DNA of 64,000 bases, taken from positions 4,989,001 through 5,053,000 of the forward strand of contig NZ_CP042906.1 of assembly GCF_008728855.1 (NCBI RefSeq), given 5' to 3'. The notes under the pieces are model-generated. The model saw only the letters and a program-made list of their open reading frames with translations, had not been told where the DNA came from and did no database searches. Source of the DNA: Hypericibacter terrae. GTDB taxonomy: Bacteria > Pseudomonadota > Alphaproteobacteria > Dongiales > Dongiaceae. Positions 9,167 to 17,827 of this stretch are shown piece by piece (position 1 is the stretch's first letter; each line of letters begins with the position of its first letter). A program made the translations under genes and the position numbers.

Positions 9167-9293
9167 TGCCGGCCCCGCCGCTCCGGCGGGGGATCGCCTC
9201 ATACCGAACGCCGACGGCCGGTCGCAGGCGCCTCAAGCCGCGACGGTCCCGCTATGCGGCCCCGCCTCCATTTCCCCTGCAACGGAACTCGCC

Positions 9294-9620
9294 ATGTGGA
9301 CCATTCTGCTGCTGATCGGCTCCAACATCTTCATGACTTTCGCCTGGTACGGACATCTGAAATACACGAACTCGCCACTCTGGATGGCTATCCTCGCCAG
9401 CTGGGGGATCGCCTTCTTCGAGTATTGCCTGCAGGTGCCGGCCAACCGGCTGGGTTACGGCGAGTTTAACGGCGCCCAGCTCAAGACCATCCAGGAGATC
9501 ATCACGCTCGTGGTCTTCGCCGGATTCTCGGTGCTCTATCTGGGCGAAAGCTTGCGCTGGAACCACGCGGCCGGCTTCGTCTGCCTGGTGGCGGCCGCGT
9601 TCTTCATGTTCAAGGGCTGA
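9294..9620 (+). CDS. DUF486 / DMT-type small membrane protein
   Basis: A 108-aa protein with four hydrophobic helices, resembling the DUF486 family placed near the drug/metabolite transporter superfamily. Characteristic stretches are FMTFAWYGHLKY near the N-terminus and AANRLGYGEF-like PANRLGYGEFNGAQLKTIQE in the middle. Function is not known. It lies 77 bases before mgtA but no shared regulation is visible. Confidence 0.82.
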   Translation: MWTILLLIGSNIFMTFAWYGHLKYTNSPLWMAILASWGIAFFEYCLQVPANRLGYGEFNGAQLKTIQEIITLVVFAGFSVLYLGESLRWNHAAGFVCLVAAAFFMFKG

Positions 9621-9697
9621 TCCGCGGGACGGCGACCGAAGCGATTGCATAGGGGAGATCGGCGTCCGACTATGCGGCGCATCGTGGGGAGCCCGAA

Positions 9698-12295
9698 ATG
9701 ACATCGCCTGGCTGGGGCCGGCGGCCCTTCGAAAAGCCGCCGGTGCCCGAGGATTACTGGAATCTTGCGCCGGAGCGGGCGGCCGAAGCGCTGTCGGCCG
9801 GGCTCACCGGCCTCTCCGTCAGCGAAGCCGCAGCGAGGCTTGCCCGCTACGGCCCCAACGATGCCGCGCAGCGCCGCCATACGCCGCTCTGGCTTCAGTT
9901 TCTCGCCCGCTTCAAGAATCCCCTGGTCCTGATCCTGCTGGTCGCCAGCGCGGCCTCCGCCGCGACCGGCGAGATCACCAGCTTCGTCGTGATCACGGCC
10001 GTCATCCTGCTGTCGGTCACCCTCGACTTCGTTCAGGAAGTCCGGGCCGAGAGCGCCGTCGAGGCCCTGCGCCGGTCGGTTGCCCTCACGGCGCGCACTT
10101 GCCGCGGCGGAAACTGGATCGAATTGTCCGCCGACCAGCTCGTGCCCGGCGATCTGGTCGAGCTCAAGGCCGGCGATCTGATCCCGGCCGATGGGCTCCT
10201 GATCAAGGCCCGCGACCTCTTCATCACGCAGGCGATCCTGACTGGCGAGCCCTATCCCGTGGAGAAGCACGCCGCGCCGCTCAAAGCCCCGGCGGCGGGT
10301 CCCGCCGAGGCCGACAATGCCGGGTTTCTCGGCACCTCCGTCGTCAGCGGTGTGGGCCAGCTCCTGATTTGCCGCACCGGACGCGCGACCATTCTCGGCG
10401 GCGTGGCCAAGGCGCTGGGCGAACGGGCGCCGGTGACCGCGTTCGAGACCGGCATCCGCCATTTCGGCCTGCTGATCATGCGCCTGACGGCCCTGCTGGT
10501 GCTGTTCGTGCTGCTGGTCAACGGGCTGATGGGCCGGCCGCTCCTCGAAAGCTTCCTGTTCGCAATCGCCCTTGCCGTCGGTCTCACGCCGGAGCTGCTC
10601 CCGATGGTGACGACTGTCACGCTGGCGCATGGCGCGCTCCGGCTCGCCAAGCGGCGCGTGATCGTGAAGCATCTTCCCGCCCTTCACAATCTGGGCGCCA
10701 TGGATCTGCTCTGCACCGACAAGACCGGCACCTTGACCGAAGCCCAGGTGAAGGTGGATCGGGCCATCGATGCCGAAGGCCAGCCCAGCGACCGTGTCCT
10801 GGAGCTCGCCCGGCTCAACAGCCAATTCTGCACGGGCGTCAGGAGTCCGCTCGATTCGGCGATCCTCGCCTCGCCGGATCCCTCGGGCGCCGTCATCTGC
10901 ACCAAGCTCGACGAGGTCCCCTTCGATTTCGAGCGGCGGCGTGTGTCGATCCTGATCGAACGGGAGGGCCGGGCGCAGCTTCTGGTCAAGGGCGCGCCGG
11001 AGAACCTGCTGCGGCTCTCGAACCGGGTCGAAGGCAAGGACGGCGCGGCGCGACCGCTCGACGCGGCGCTGCGGGCTCAGCTCACGCAGGCCTTCGAGAA
11101 GCTCAGCCAGGAAGGTCTGCGTGCGCTGGCGGTGGCCTACAAGCCGATGCCGGCCGGGCCCCGGGCCATGGCGATCGCCGACGAATCCGATCTCATCTTC
11201 GTCGGTTTCGTCGCCTTCATCGATCCGCCCAAACAGGAGGCCGCCGTCGTCATCCGCGAGCTGGCGGACAGCCAGGTCGGGATCAAGATCCTGACGGGCG
11301 ACAATGAGCATGTCACCCAGCATCTCTGCCAGTCACTGGGTCTCGACGTCCGGGGAACCTTGACGGGCGACGAGCTGGCGAAGCTGACCGACGAGGCCTT
11401 GTTTTCCCGCGTCGCCGACACCGATCTGTTCTGCCGCCTGACGCCGCAACAAAAGACCCGGGTCGTCCTCGCGTTGCGGCGTGCCGGCCATGTGGTGGGA
11501 TTCCTCGGCGACGGCATCAACGATGCGCCCGCGCTGCATGCGGCCGACATCGGCATCTCGGTCGACAGCGCCGCGGATGTCGCCAAGGAAGCGGCCGATC
11601 TGATCCTGCTCGATCACGATCTCGAGCTGGTGCGGGCCGCCGTCGAAGAAGGAAGACGCAGCTTCGAGAACATCCTCAAATACATCCTGATGGGCACCAG
11701 CTCGAATTTCGGCAATATGTTCTCGATGGCCGGTGCGACGCTGTTTCTCCCCTTTCTTCCCATGCTGCCGGTCCAGGTGCTGGTCAACAATCTGCTCTAC
11801 GACCTGTCCGAGCTCGGCATTCCGTTCGACCGCGTGGACCGCGCAGCCCTCGCCCGGCCGCAGCGCTGGGACATGAGATTCGTGCAGCGCTTCATGTGGA
11901 CGCTGGGGCCGGTTTCATCGGTCTTCGATTTTCTCACCTTCTTCACCTTGCTGTATCTCTTCAAGGCCGGGGAGGCGGAGTTTCAGACCGGCTGGTTCGT
12001 CGAAAGCATGTTGACCCAGACCATGGTCGTCCTGCTGATTCGCACGCGCGGCAATCCCTTCGCCAATCTCCCCGACCGGGTGCTGGCGGCGACGGTTTTC
12101 GTCGCCGCAGGTCTTGCCGTGCTGTTGCCCTATACGGGACTGGGACGGTGGATCGGCATGGTGCCGCTGCCGCTGCCTTTGCTGGCGGCGATTGCGGGCC
12201 TCGCTGCCGGCTATTTCCTGCTGGTGGAGATCGCCAAGCGAATCCTCTGGCGCCATGCCGGCGCGCCCGGGCCGCGCCTGCAGCGGCGTTTCTAG
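9698..12295 (+). CDS. mgtA: magnesium-translocating P-type ATPase (MgtA/P3B)
   Basis: An 865-aa P-type ATPase of the P3B class, which imports Mg2+ across the inner membrane. Seen are the N-terminal cation-ATPase domain, the TGE loop (LTGEPYPVEK), the phosphorylation motif DKTGT with Asp341, and the hinge GDGINDAPAL. A cluster of C-terminal membrane segments holds NNLLYDLSELGIPFD, characteristic of MgtA. Length is close to the 898 aa of E. coli MgtA. The upstream gap is only 77 bases, too short for an mgtA-type leader riboswitch. Confidence 0.92.
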   Translation: MTSPGWGRRPFEKPPVPEDYWNLAPERAAEALSAGLTGLSVSEAAARLARYGPNDAAQRRHTPLWLQFLARFKNPLVLILLVASAASAATGEITSFVVITAVILLSVTLDFVQEVRAESAVEALRRSVALTARTCRGGNWIELSADQLVPGDLVELKAGDLIPADGLLIKARDLFITQAILTGEPYPVEKHAAPLKAPAAGPAEADNAGFLGTSVVSGVGQLLICRTGRATILGGVAKALGERAPVTAFETGIRHFGLLIMRLTALLVLFVLLVNGLMGRPLLESFLFAIALAVGLTPELLPMVTTVTLAHGALRLAKRRVIVKHLPALHNLGAMDLLCTDKTGTLTEAQVKVDRAIDAEGQPSDRVLELARLNSQFCTGVRSPLDSAILASPDPSGAVICTKLDEVPFDFERRRVSILIEREGRAQLLVKGAPENLLRLSNRVEGKDGAARPLDAALRAQLTQAFEKLSQEGLRALAVAYKPMPAGPRAMAIADESDLIFVGFVAFIDPPKQEAAVVIRELADSQVGIKILTGDNEHVTQHLCQSLGLDVRGTLTGDELAKLTDEALFSRVADTDLFCRLTPQQKTRVVLALRRAGHVVGFLGDGINDAPALHAADIGISVDSAADVAKEAADLILLDHDLELVRAAVEEGRRSFENILKYILMGTSSNFGNMFSMAGATLFLPFLPMLPVQVLVNNLLYDLSELGIPFDRVDRAALARPQRWDMRFVQRFMWTLGPVSSVFDFLTFFTLLYLFKAGEAEFQTGWFVESMLTQTMVVLLIRTRGNPFANLPDRVLAATVFVAAGLAVLLPYTGLGRWIGMVPLPLPLLAAIAGLAAGYFLLVEIAKRILWRHAGAPGPRLQRRF

Positions 12296-12577
12296 TGTTT
12301 CTGCCGCGAAACATTCGACATGGAGGGCCGTTGGCGACGAGCCCCGCGCCGAGAAAGACCTAAGGCATTTTTGCGGCGGGCCCAGCGCTGGAAGGGGGTC
12401 GATTCATTCCTTACAGCGCAGTAATTTGAAGCCCTTAGGAAAATAAGTGAGGCTCGCCCCTATTCACCCGCGCCTTGGAATTGCCGCTGTCGTGGAGCGA
12501 TGGTGCGGTGCTAGGACTTGAAAGTTCGGAGGACCGCGGACAGATCATCCGAGCGGTCAATTGGGGAGCTAACTCAA

Positions 12578-13291
12578 ATGCGAGTGTTCAAAGACAAGTC
12601 TGCAGGCGCGAGCTTGCAGTGGCGGACGCTGATGCTGTCCGGTGCCGTGATGCTGGGGATCGCGGCCGGAGCGAGCGTCGCCAGGGCCGACGCGCCGACG
12701 ATCGGCGGTGTGACCCAGGAACAATACAAGGGTGCGCTGGGCAAGGTCGCCGCCAGCGAGAACCCGCTGAAGTATCAGGATGCGGTGTACTCCCAGGAGC
12801 AGGTGACGACGCCACCCTGGGGAACCACGTCGCTCCAGTTCCTCGACGGCACCAAGCTCGAGGTCGGCCAGGCCTCGGACGTGACGCTGGACGAGTTCGT
12901 CTACGATCCGAACCAGACGCTCACCTCCGCCGCGATCAAGTTCAATCGCGGCGTGTTCCGCTTCATCACCGGCGAGAACACGAGGAAGGAAGGCGTCAGC
13001 CTGACGACGCCGGTCGCCACGCTCTCGATTCGCGGCACCGACCTGCTCATCAAGGTGGACTATGACGGCACCACCACGGTGAGCGTGCTGCGGGGTGCGA
13101 TCGCGGCGCTGGCCTGCGATCGTCCGGAACAGGTCGTTTCGGCAGGCAAGGTGCTCAAGATCCCGGTCAACTGCTCGGAGAAGAGCACCATCGGGCCCTA
13201 TACGCCGGCGGCACCGACCGGGCCCGCCGACACCTCGCCCGGGCCCGGGAACAACGACCACCAGCATGAAAGCCGCAGCACCAACGACTAG
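12578..13291 (+). CDS. exported FecR-domain protein
   Basis: A 237-aa protein beginning at ATG 12578 with GGGGAGCT 8-15 bases upstream. A hydrophobic stretch (about residues 16-38) ending ASVARA is a likely Sec signal peptide. The mature part has a FecR-type beta region: GTTSLQFLDGTKLEV, then FNRGVFRFITGEN and TTPVATLSIRGTDL. FecR domains usually act in sigma-factor signalling or as wall/exopolysaccharide proteins; here no sigma gene or TonB receptor is adjacent, so a signalling role is doubtful. The tail is Pro/Gly-rich. The preceding 280 bases (12296-12577) show no other gene. Confidence 0.75.
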   Translation: MRVFKDKSAGASLQWRTLMLSGAVMLGIAAGASVARADAPTIGGVTQEQYKGALGKVAASENPLKYQDAVYSQEQVTTPPWGTTSLQFLDGTKLEVGQASDVTLDEFVYDPNQTLTSAAIKFNRGVFRFITGENTRKEGVSLTTPVATLSIRGTDLLIKVDYDGTTTVSVLRGAIAALACDRPEQVVSAGKVLKIPVNCSEKSTIGPYTPAAPTGPADTSPGPGNNDHQHESRSTND

Positions 13292-13319
13292 CTCGCGGTC
13301 GGACAAGAATGACGATCTT

Positions 13320-13357
13320 AAGGGCGCTTCCGGCCAACCGCCGCGAGGCGCCCTTTT
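13320..13357 (+). terminator. rho-independent terminator after the FecR gene
   Basis: AAGGGCGC and GCGCCCTT form an 8-bp stem around a 20-nt loop, running into TTTTCTC. It lies about 30 bases after the FecR-domain gene stop. Confidence 0.6.
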
Positions 13358-13504
13358 CTCGTTCGCCCGGCGGCGATGCACCGGCGCATTGAGCGCGGGG
13401 GCGCCGGCCGCTACGTTGAAGCGGGGTTCGGGAGGGGCGATTCGGGGCTGCAGCGATAGCCGCGGCACGCCGCGTCCCCGGGGGATCGGCAGGGGGACAT
13501 CAGG

Positions 13505-14251
13505 GTGGAAGACCGGGGGATTCTCTATTTCGCGACCGGCGCGAAATATGTCGCGGAGGCCGTGGCGTCGGCCGAGTCCGCCAAGAAGCTGATGCCGGGG
13601 GTGCCGATCGCGCTCGTCACCGACGATGGCGAGGCGTCGCCTCCCTTCGACCGCACCGTCACCATTCCGGGCGGCGAGTATCCGCTGCTGGCGAAGGTCC
13701 GGTCGCTCGGGCTCACGCCTTTCCGGCGCACGGTGTTCCTCGATTCCGATACCTTCGTCGCGCGGCCGTTCGAGGAGCTGTTCGATCTGCTGGACGCCTT
13801 CGACATAGCCGCGGCCCACGCGCCCTTGCGCCTCTCGACCTTCCGCTTCAAGGAACAAGGGATCTTTCTCGGCGGGGTCCCGACCTGCTTTCCCGAATAC
13901 AACACCGGCGTCGTCGCCTACCGCGCCGATCCGGGCGTGCTTACGGCGCTCAAAGCCTGGGTCGATCTCTATCAGAAGCAGCTTGCGGGCCGGCTCAAGC
14001 CCTGGACCTGGGACCAGCTCTCCTTTCGCGAGACGATCTATAAGAGCGGCCTCAAGCTGGCGACGCTCTCCAACGAATATAACTACCGGCTGCCCTTCCC
14101 GCAGGTGACTTGCGGGCCGGTGAAGATCCTTCATGGCCGCAGCGCCGACATCGCCGGGATTCTGCAGCAGATCAACCAGCATCGCCGCTACCGGGTCACG
14201 GTGCCGGAGCGCTTCCGGTCGGTGGCGATGTTCATCGAGGATGCCGACTGA
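13505..14251 (+). CDS. glycosyltransferase-like protein (GT-A, GT8-type)
   Basis: A 248-aa cytoplasmic protein starting at GTG 13505. The DSDTFVARP segment (about residues 81-89) gives the DxD metal/nucleotide-sugar site of GT-A enzymes, and later segments (EYNTGVVAYR, WTWDQLSF) match nucleotide-diphospho-sugar transferases that read glycogenin-like substrates. The acceptor is unknown. It stands alone between the FecR gene and the TRAP binding protein. Confidence 0.7.
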   Translation: MEDRGILYFATGAKYVAEAVASAESAKKLMPGVPIALVTDDGEASPPFDRTVTIPGGEYPLLAKVRSLGLTPFRRTVFLDSDTFVARPFEELFDLLDAFDIAAAHAPLRLSTFRFKEQGIFLGGVPTCFPEYNTGVVAYRADPGVLTALKAWVDLYQKQLAGRLKPWTWDQLSFRETIYKSGLKLATLSNEYNYRLPFPQVTCGPVKILHGRSADIAGILQQINQHRRYRVTVPERFRSVAMFIEDAD

Positions 14252-14450
14252 GCCGGACCCGCTTCGATCGATCGCCGTCGGCTTCGGGCGTTGCCGCTCG
14301 GGAGGGCGGGCTGCTAGTGTCGGACGCACAAAAATGAGGCGCCGCCGCCCGCTCGATGGGCGCGCTCCGGACCTCGAAAAAACCAGCCGGCCTCGACACG
14401 GGCAACCACCACCGATCGAACCTCGCCGTCCATCAGGGAGACGAAACCAT

Positions 14451-15560
14451 ATGAAGCGTCGCAAATTCCTGACTTCTGCCGCCGTGGGCCTCGCCGCGGC
14501 CCCCGTCGCCGCCACCCAGATCGCGGCACCGGCCATCGCCGATACGGCGGCGCCCGAGATCAAATGGCGTCTGGCCTCCAGCTTTCCCAAGAGCCTCGAT
14601 ACCATCTACGGCGCGGCCGAAACGGTGGCGAACCGCGTCGCCGCGGTCACCGATGGCAAGTTCCAGATTCGCGTTTTTGCCGCGGGCGAGATCGTGCCGG
14701 GCTTCCAGGTGCTCGACGCGGTCCAGAACGGCACGGTCGAGATCGGGCATTCCGCCAGCTACTATTACGTGGGCAAGGATCCGACCTTCGCCTTCGATAC
14801 GGCGATCCCCTTCGGCCTCAATGCGCGCCAGCAGAACGCCTGGATGTATTACGGCGGCGGGCTCCAGCTGATGCGCGATTTCTTCAAGGACTACAGCATC
14901 TATCAGATCCCCTGCGGCAATACCGGCGCGCAGATGGGCGGCTGGTTCCGCAAGGAGATCAAGACCGTCGGGGATCTGAACGGCCTCAAATTCCGCGTCG
15001 GCGGATTCGCCGGCAAGGTGCTGACCAAGCTCGGCGTGGTGCCGCAGCAGATTCCCGGGGGCGACATCTACCCGGCGCTGGAGAAGGGCACCATCGACGC
15101 CGCCGAATGGGTCGGCCCCTATGACGACGAGAAGCTCGGCTTCAACAAGGTGGCGCAGTTCTATTATTACCCCGGCTGGTGGGAAGGTGGCCCGCAGCTC
15201 TCGGTCTATGTGAACCAGGCGCAGTGGGACAGCCTGCCCAAGACCTACCAGGCGCTCCTCGAATCCGCCTGCGCCGAGGCCAACGTCCTGATGCTGGCGA
15301 AGTACGACGCGCAGAACATGCCGGCCCTGCGCCGGCTGATCCAGGGCGGCACCAAGCTGAAGCCCTTCTCGAAGGAGATCATGGAAGCGGCCTACAAGGC
15401 CGCCTTCGAGGTCTATGACGAGACCGCCGCGACGAACGCAAAATTCAAGACGATCTACGAGGCCTGGAAGCCATTCCGCGAGGAGCAGTATCTCTGGTTC
15501 CGCGTGGCCGAGAACACCTTCGACAATTTCGTCTACACGAAGTCGGCGCAGAAGACCTGA
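14451..15560 (+). CDS. dctP: TRAP transporter solute-binding protein (DctP/TakP family)
   Basis: A 369-aa periplasmic binding protein. The start at ATG 14451 follows AGGGAGA; it begins MKRRKFLTSAAVG, a twin-arginine-like signal peptide ending near APAIA. The DctP-type region follows, with segments such as AGEIVPGFQVLDAVQNGTVE and DAAEWVGPYDD resembling TakP-like proteins that bind 2-oxo acids. It pairs in function with the DctQ and DctM genes, which lie next door but on the opposite strand, converging on it. Ligand identity is not proven. Confidence 0.88.
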   Translation: MKRRKFLTSAAVGLAAAPVAATQIAAPAIADTAAPEIKWRLASSFPKSLDTIYGAAETVANRVAAVTDGKFQIRVFAAGEIVPGFQVLDAVQNGTVEIGHSASYYYVGKDPTFAFDTAIPFGLNARQQNAWMYYGGGLQLMRDFFKDYSIYQIPCGNTGAQMGGWFRKEIKTVGDLNGLKFRVGGFAGKVLTKLGVVPQQIPGGDIYPALEKGTIDAAEWVGPYDDEKLGFNKVAQFYYYPGWWEGGPQLSVYVNQAQWDSLPKTYQALLESACAEANVLMLAKYDAQNMPALRRLIQGGTKLKPFSKEIMEAAYKAAFEVYDETAATNAKFKTIYEAWKPFREEQYLWFRVAENTFDNFVYTKSAQKT

Positions 15561-15630
15561 TCTGCGCCCCAAGGCCCGATCGAGCGCGGCCGTCGACCCG
15601 GCGAGGGACGATGGCCGTCCTCGTTCGAGC

Positions 15631-17082
15631 CTATTGAATGTCGATCGAGGGCGCTTCGCTGTCGGGCGCCGGCACGTCGATCTGGATGTTCATCTCGTCG
15701 CTGGTCGGCACATGGTGGATACGGCTCAGCACCATGTTCGGAAAGGCGATGACAAGGCTCACCATGACGATCTGGATGCAGACGAAGGGCACCGCGCCCC
15801 AATAGATCTGCCCGGTCGTCACCGGTGCGAGCTTGCGCCCGGTGATCTTGTCGATGAACGTCGAGGAAGGCGCCACGCTGCGCAGGAAGAACAGTGCGAA
15901 GCCGAAGGGCGGGTGCATGAAGGAGGTCTGCATATTGACCCCCAGCAGCACGCCGAACCAGATCAGGTCGATCCCGAGCTTGTCGGCCACGGGAGCCAGC
16001 AACGGCACCACGATGAAGGCCAGCTCGAAGAAGTCGAGGAAGAAGGCCAGGAAGAAGACCAGGATATTGACGACGATCAGGAAGCCCAGTTCGCCGCCGG
16101 GCACGCTGGTCAAGAGGCGATCGACCCAGAGATCGCCATCGACGCCGCGAAAGACCAGCGTGAAGACGGTCGAGCCGATCAGGATGAAGATCACGAAGGA
16201 GGAGAGCTTCGCGGTCGTGTCCATCGCCTGCTTCAGCAACGACCAGTTCAGCCGCCGATTTAGGAGCGCCAGGATCAGGGCGCCGGTGGCGCCCATGGCA
16301 CCGCCCTCGGTCGGGGTGGCGACGCCGATGAAGATCGTGCCCAGCACCAGGAAGATCAGGATCAGCGGCGGCATCAGCGAGACGATCACCCGGCGCAGCA
16401 GCGCCAGCCCATGCAGCGTCCGCGCCTCGCGCGGCAAGGCGGGCGCCCATTTCGGCAGGAACAGCGCCACACCCAGCACATAGAGCGCATAGAACGCGGT
16501 CAGGATCAGGCCAGGAACGATGGCGCCCTCATACATGTCGCCGACCGAGCGGCCGAGCTGGTCGGCCAGTACGATCAGGACCAGGCTGGGCGGGATGATC
16601 TGCGCCAGGGTCCCCGAGGCCGCGATCACGCCGCTGGCGAGCCGCCGGTCGTAGCCGTAGCGCAGCATGATCGGCAGCGAGATCAGCCCCATCGAGATCA
16701 CGGAGGCCGCGACCACACCCGTGGTGGCGGCCAGGAGCGCGCCCACAAAGATCGCGGCGAAAGCGAGACCGCCGCGCAAGGGGCCGAACAGCTGGCCGAT
16801 GGTGTCGAGCAGATCTTCGGCCATGCCGCTGCGTTCGAGGATCAATCCCATGAAGGTGAAGAACGGGATCGCCAGCAGCGTGTCGTTGCGCATGATGCCG
16901 AAGACGCGGTCCGGCAGGGCCTGCAGCAGCGCCGGCGTGAGCAGGCCGAGCTCGATCCCGATGAAGCCGAACAGCAATCCGTTGGCGGCCAAGGCGAAGG
17001 CGACCGGATAGCCCATCAGCAGCAGCACCACCAGCGCCAGAAACATCAGCGGCGCCAGGTTGGCGATCAGGAGCTCGGTCAT
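15631..17082 (-). CDS. dctM: TRAP transporter large permease (DctM)
   Basis: A 483-aa polytopic inner-membrane protein with about 12 hydrophobic segments, the ion-coupled permease of a TRAP transporter. Family segments are IPFFTFMGLILERSG and GVVAASVISMGLISLPIMLRYGYD. The 3' end runs to 15631 with a charged tail (residues about 455-483) longer than many DctM proteins. Its ATG overlaps the end of dctQ by four bases, so the two permease genes are one transcript. Confidence 0.9.
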   Translation of the reverse strand: MTELLIANLAPLMFLALVVLLLMGYPVAFALAANGLLFGFIGIELGLLTPALLQALPDRVFGIMRNDTLLAIPFFTFMGLILERSGMAEDLLDTIGQLFGPLRGGLAFAAIFVGALLAATTGVVAASVISMGLISLPIMLRYGYDRRLASGVIAASGTLAQIIPPSLVLIVLADQLGRSVGDMYEGAIVPGLILTAFYALYVLGVALFLPKWAPALPREARTLHGLALLRRVIVSLMPPLILIFLVLGTIFIGVATPTEGGAMGATGALILALLNRRLNWSLLKQAMDTTAKLSSFVIFILIGSTVFTLVFRGVDGDLWVDRLLTSVPGGELGFLIVVNILVFFLAFFLDFFELAFIVVPLLAPVADKLGIDLIWFGVLLGVNMQTSFMHPPFGFALFFLRSVAPSSTFIDKITGRKLAPVTTGQIYWGAVPFVCIQIVMVSLVIAFPNMVLSRIHHVPTSDEMNIQIDVPAPDSEAPSIDIQ

Positions 17083-17657
17083 GTCGGTCCGCCGGCGCGC
17101 CGGTTGCTGACGGCGGCGGCGGCATGGGCCGGGCGCTTCTCGGCGGGATCGGGAATGAGCCCCATCAGGAAGGCGATCCGCTTGATCAGTTCGGAGACGC
17201 CTTGCAGCGCCAGCAGGATGAAGCCGATCGGAATCAGGAGCTTCACCGGCCAGCGCAGCAGCCCGCCGGCATCGCCCGATATCTCATGGCGCAGATAGGA
17301 GTCCGATACCAGCGGCCAGGAGAGCCAGGCGATGATGATCGCCATCGGCAGCAGGAACAGCGCCGAGCCGACGATGTCGATCCAGGTCTGGGTTCGCTTC
17401 GACAGCCGGCCGGCGATCACATCGATGCGGACATGCTCGTTGCGCAGCAGGGTGTAGCCGGCGCAGAGCAGGAATACGGCCGAGAACAGATACCATTGGA
17501 TCTCGAGCCAGGCGTTCGAACTGGTGTCGAAAACATAGCGGACCATGGCGTTGCCGGCGCTGATCAGGACCGCGACCAGCACGCACCACGAAGCCAGCCT
17601 GCCGATATGCCCATTAAGCCAGTCGATCGCGCGGCTCAGGCCGAGCAATGCCTTCAC
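17079..17657 (-). CDS. dctQ: TRAP transporter small permease (DctQ)
   Basis: A 192-aa membrane protein with four hydrophobic helices, the small permease partner of DctM. The core motif region LEIQWYLFSAVFLLCAGYTL is the most conserved part of DctQ proteins. The C-terminus is a polar tail. Gene order dctQ then dctM, overlapping, is normal; only the binding protein is oriented against them. Confidence 0.88.
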   Translation of the reverse strand: MKALLGLSRAIDWLNGHIGRLASWCVLVAVLISAGNAMVRYVFDTSSNAWLEIQWYLFSAVFLLCAGYTLLRNEHVRIDVIAGRLSKRTQTWIDIVGSALFLLPMAIIIAWLSWPLVSDSYLRHEISGDAGGLLRWPVKLLIPIGFILLALQGVSELIKRIAFLMGLIPDPAEKRPAHAAAAVSNRRAGGPT

Positions 17658-17827
17658 GGAGTCTCCCCTGTCCCTGTCGTCGAGGACGCCTCTTGCCGGG
17701 CGCCTTCTGCCGCTTCCTCCTCTTCCTGGGAGGCGAGACGGTCATTGCCGATAATTTGCGCTCGGGTCCCGTCGCAGCTCAACCGAAAAATCCGGGGCGG
17801 GAGGGGCGGAGGCGGCGGGATCCCGCC

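Noticed and set aside
9621-9697. Possible magnesium-sensing leader before mgtA
   Set aside because: Only 77 bases separate the genes and no stable long hairpin set is seen.
9536-11323. 595-codon minus-strand frame across mgtA
   Set aside because: Antisense of the P-type ATPase; no recognisable domain.
12569-14605. Long minus-strand open frame of 678 codons across the FecR and glycosyltransferase genes
   Set aside because: High-GC antisense frame. Composition is Arg/Gly-rich with no domain pattern, and the plus-strand genes have signal peptide, FecR and GT-A motifs.
17813-17827. GGCGGGATCCCGCC palindrome after the hybrid kinase gene as a terminator
   Set aside because: It lacks a nearby T-run on the minus strand, so termination is not supported.
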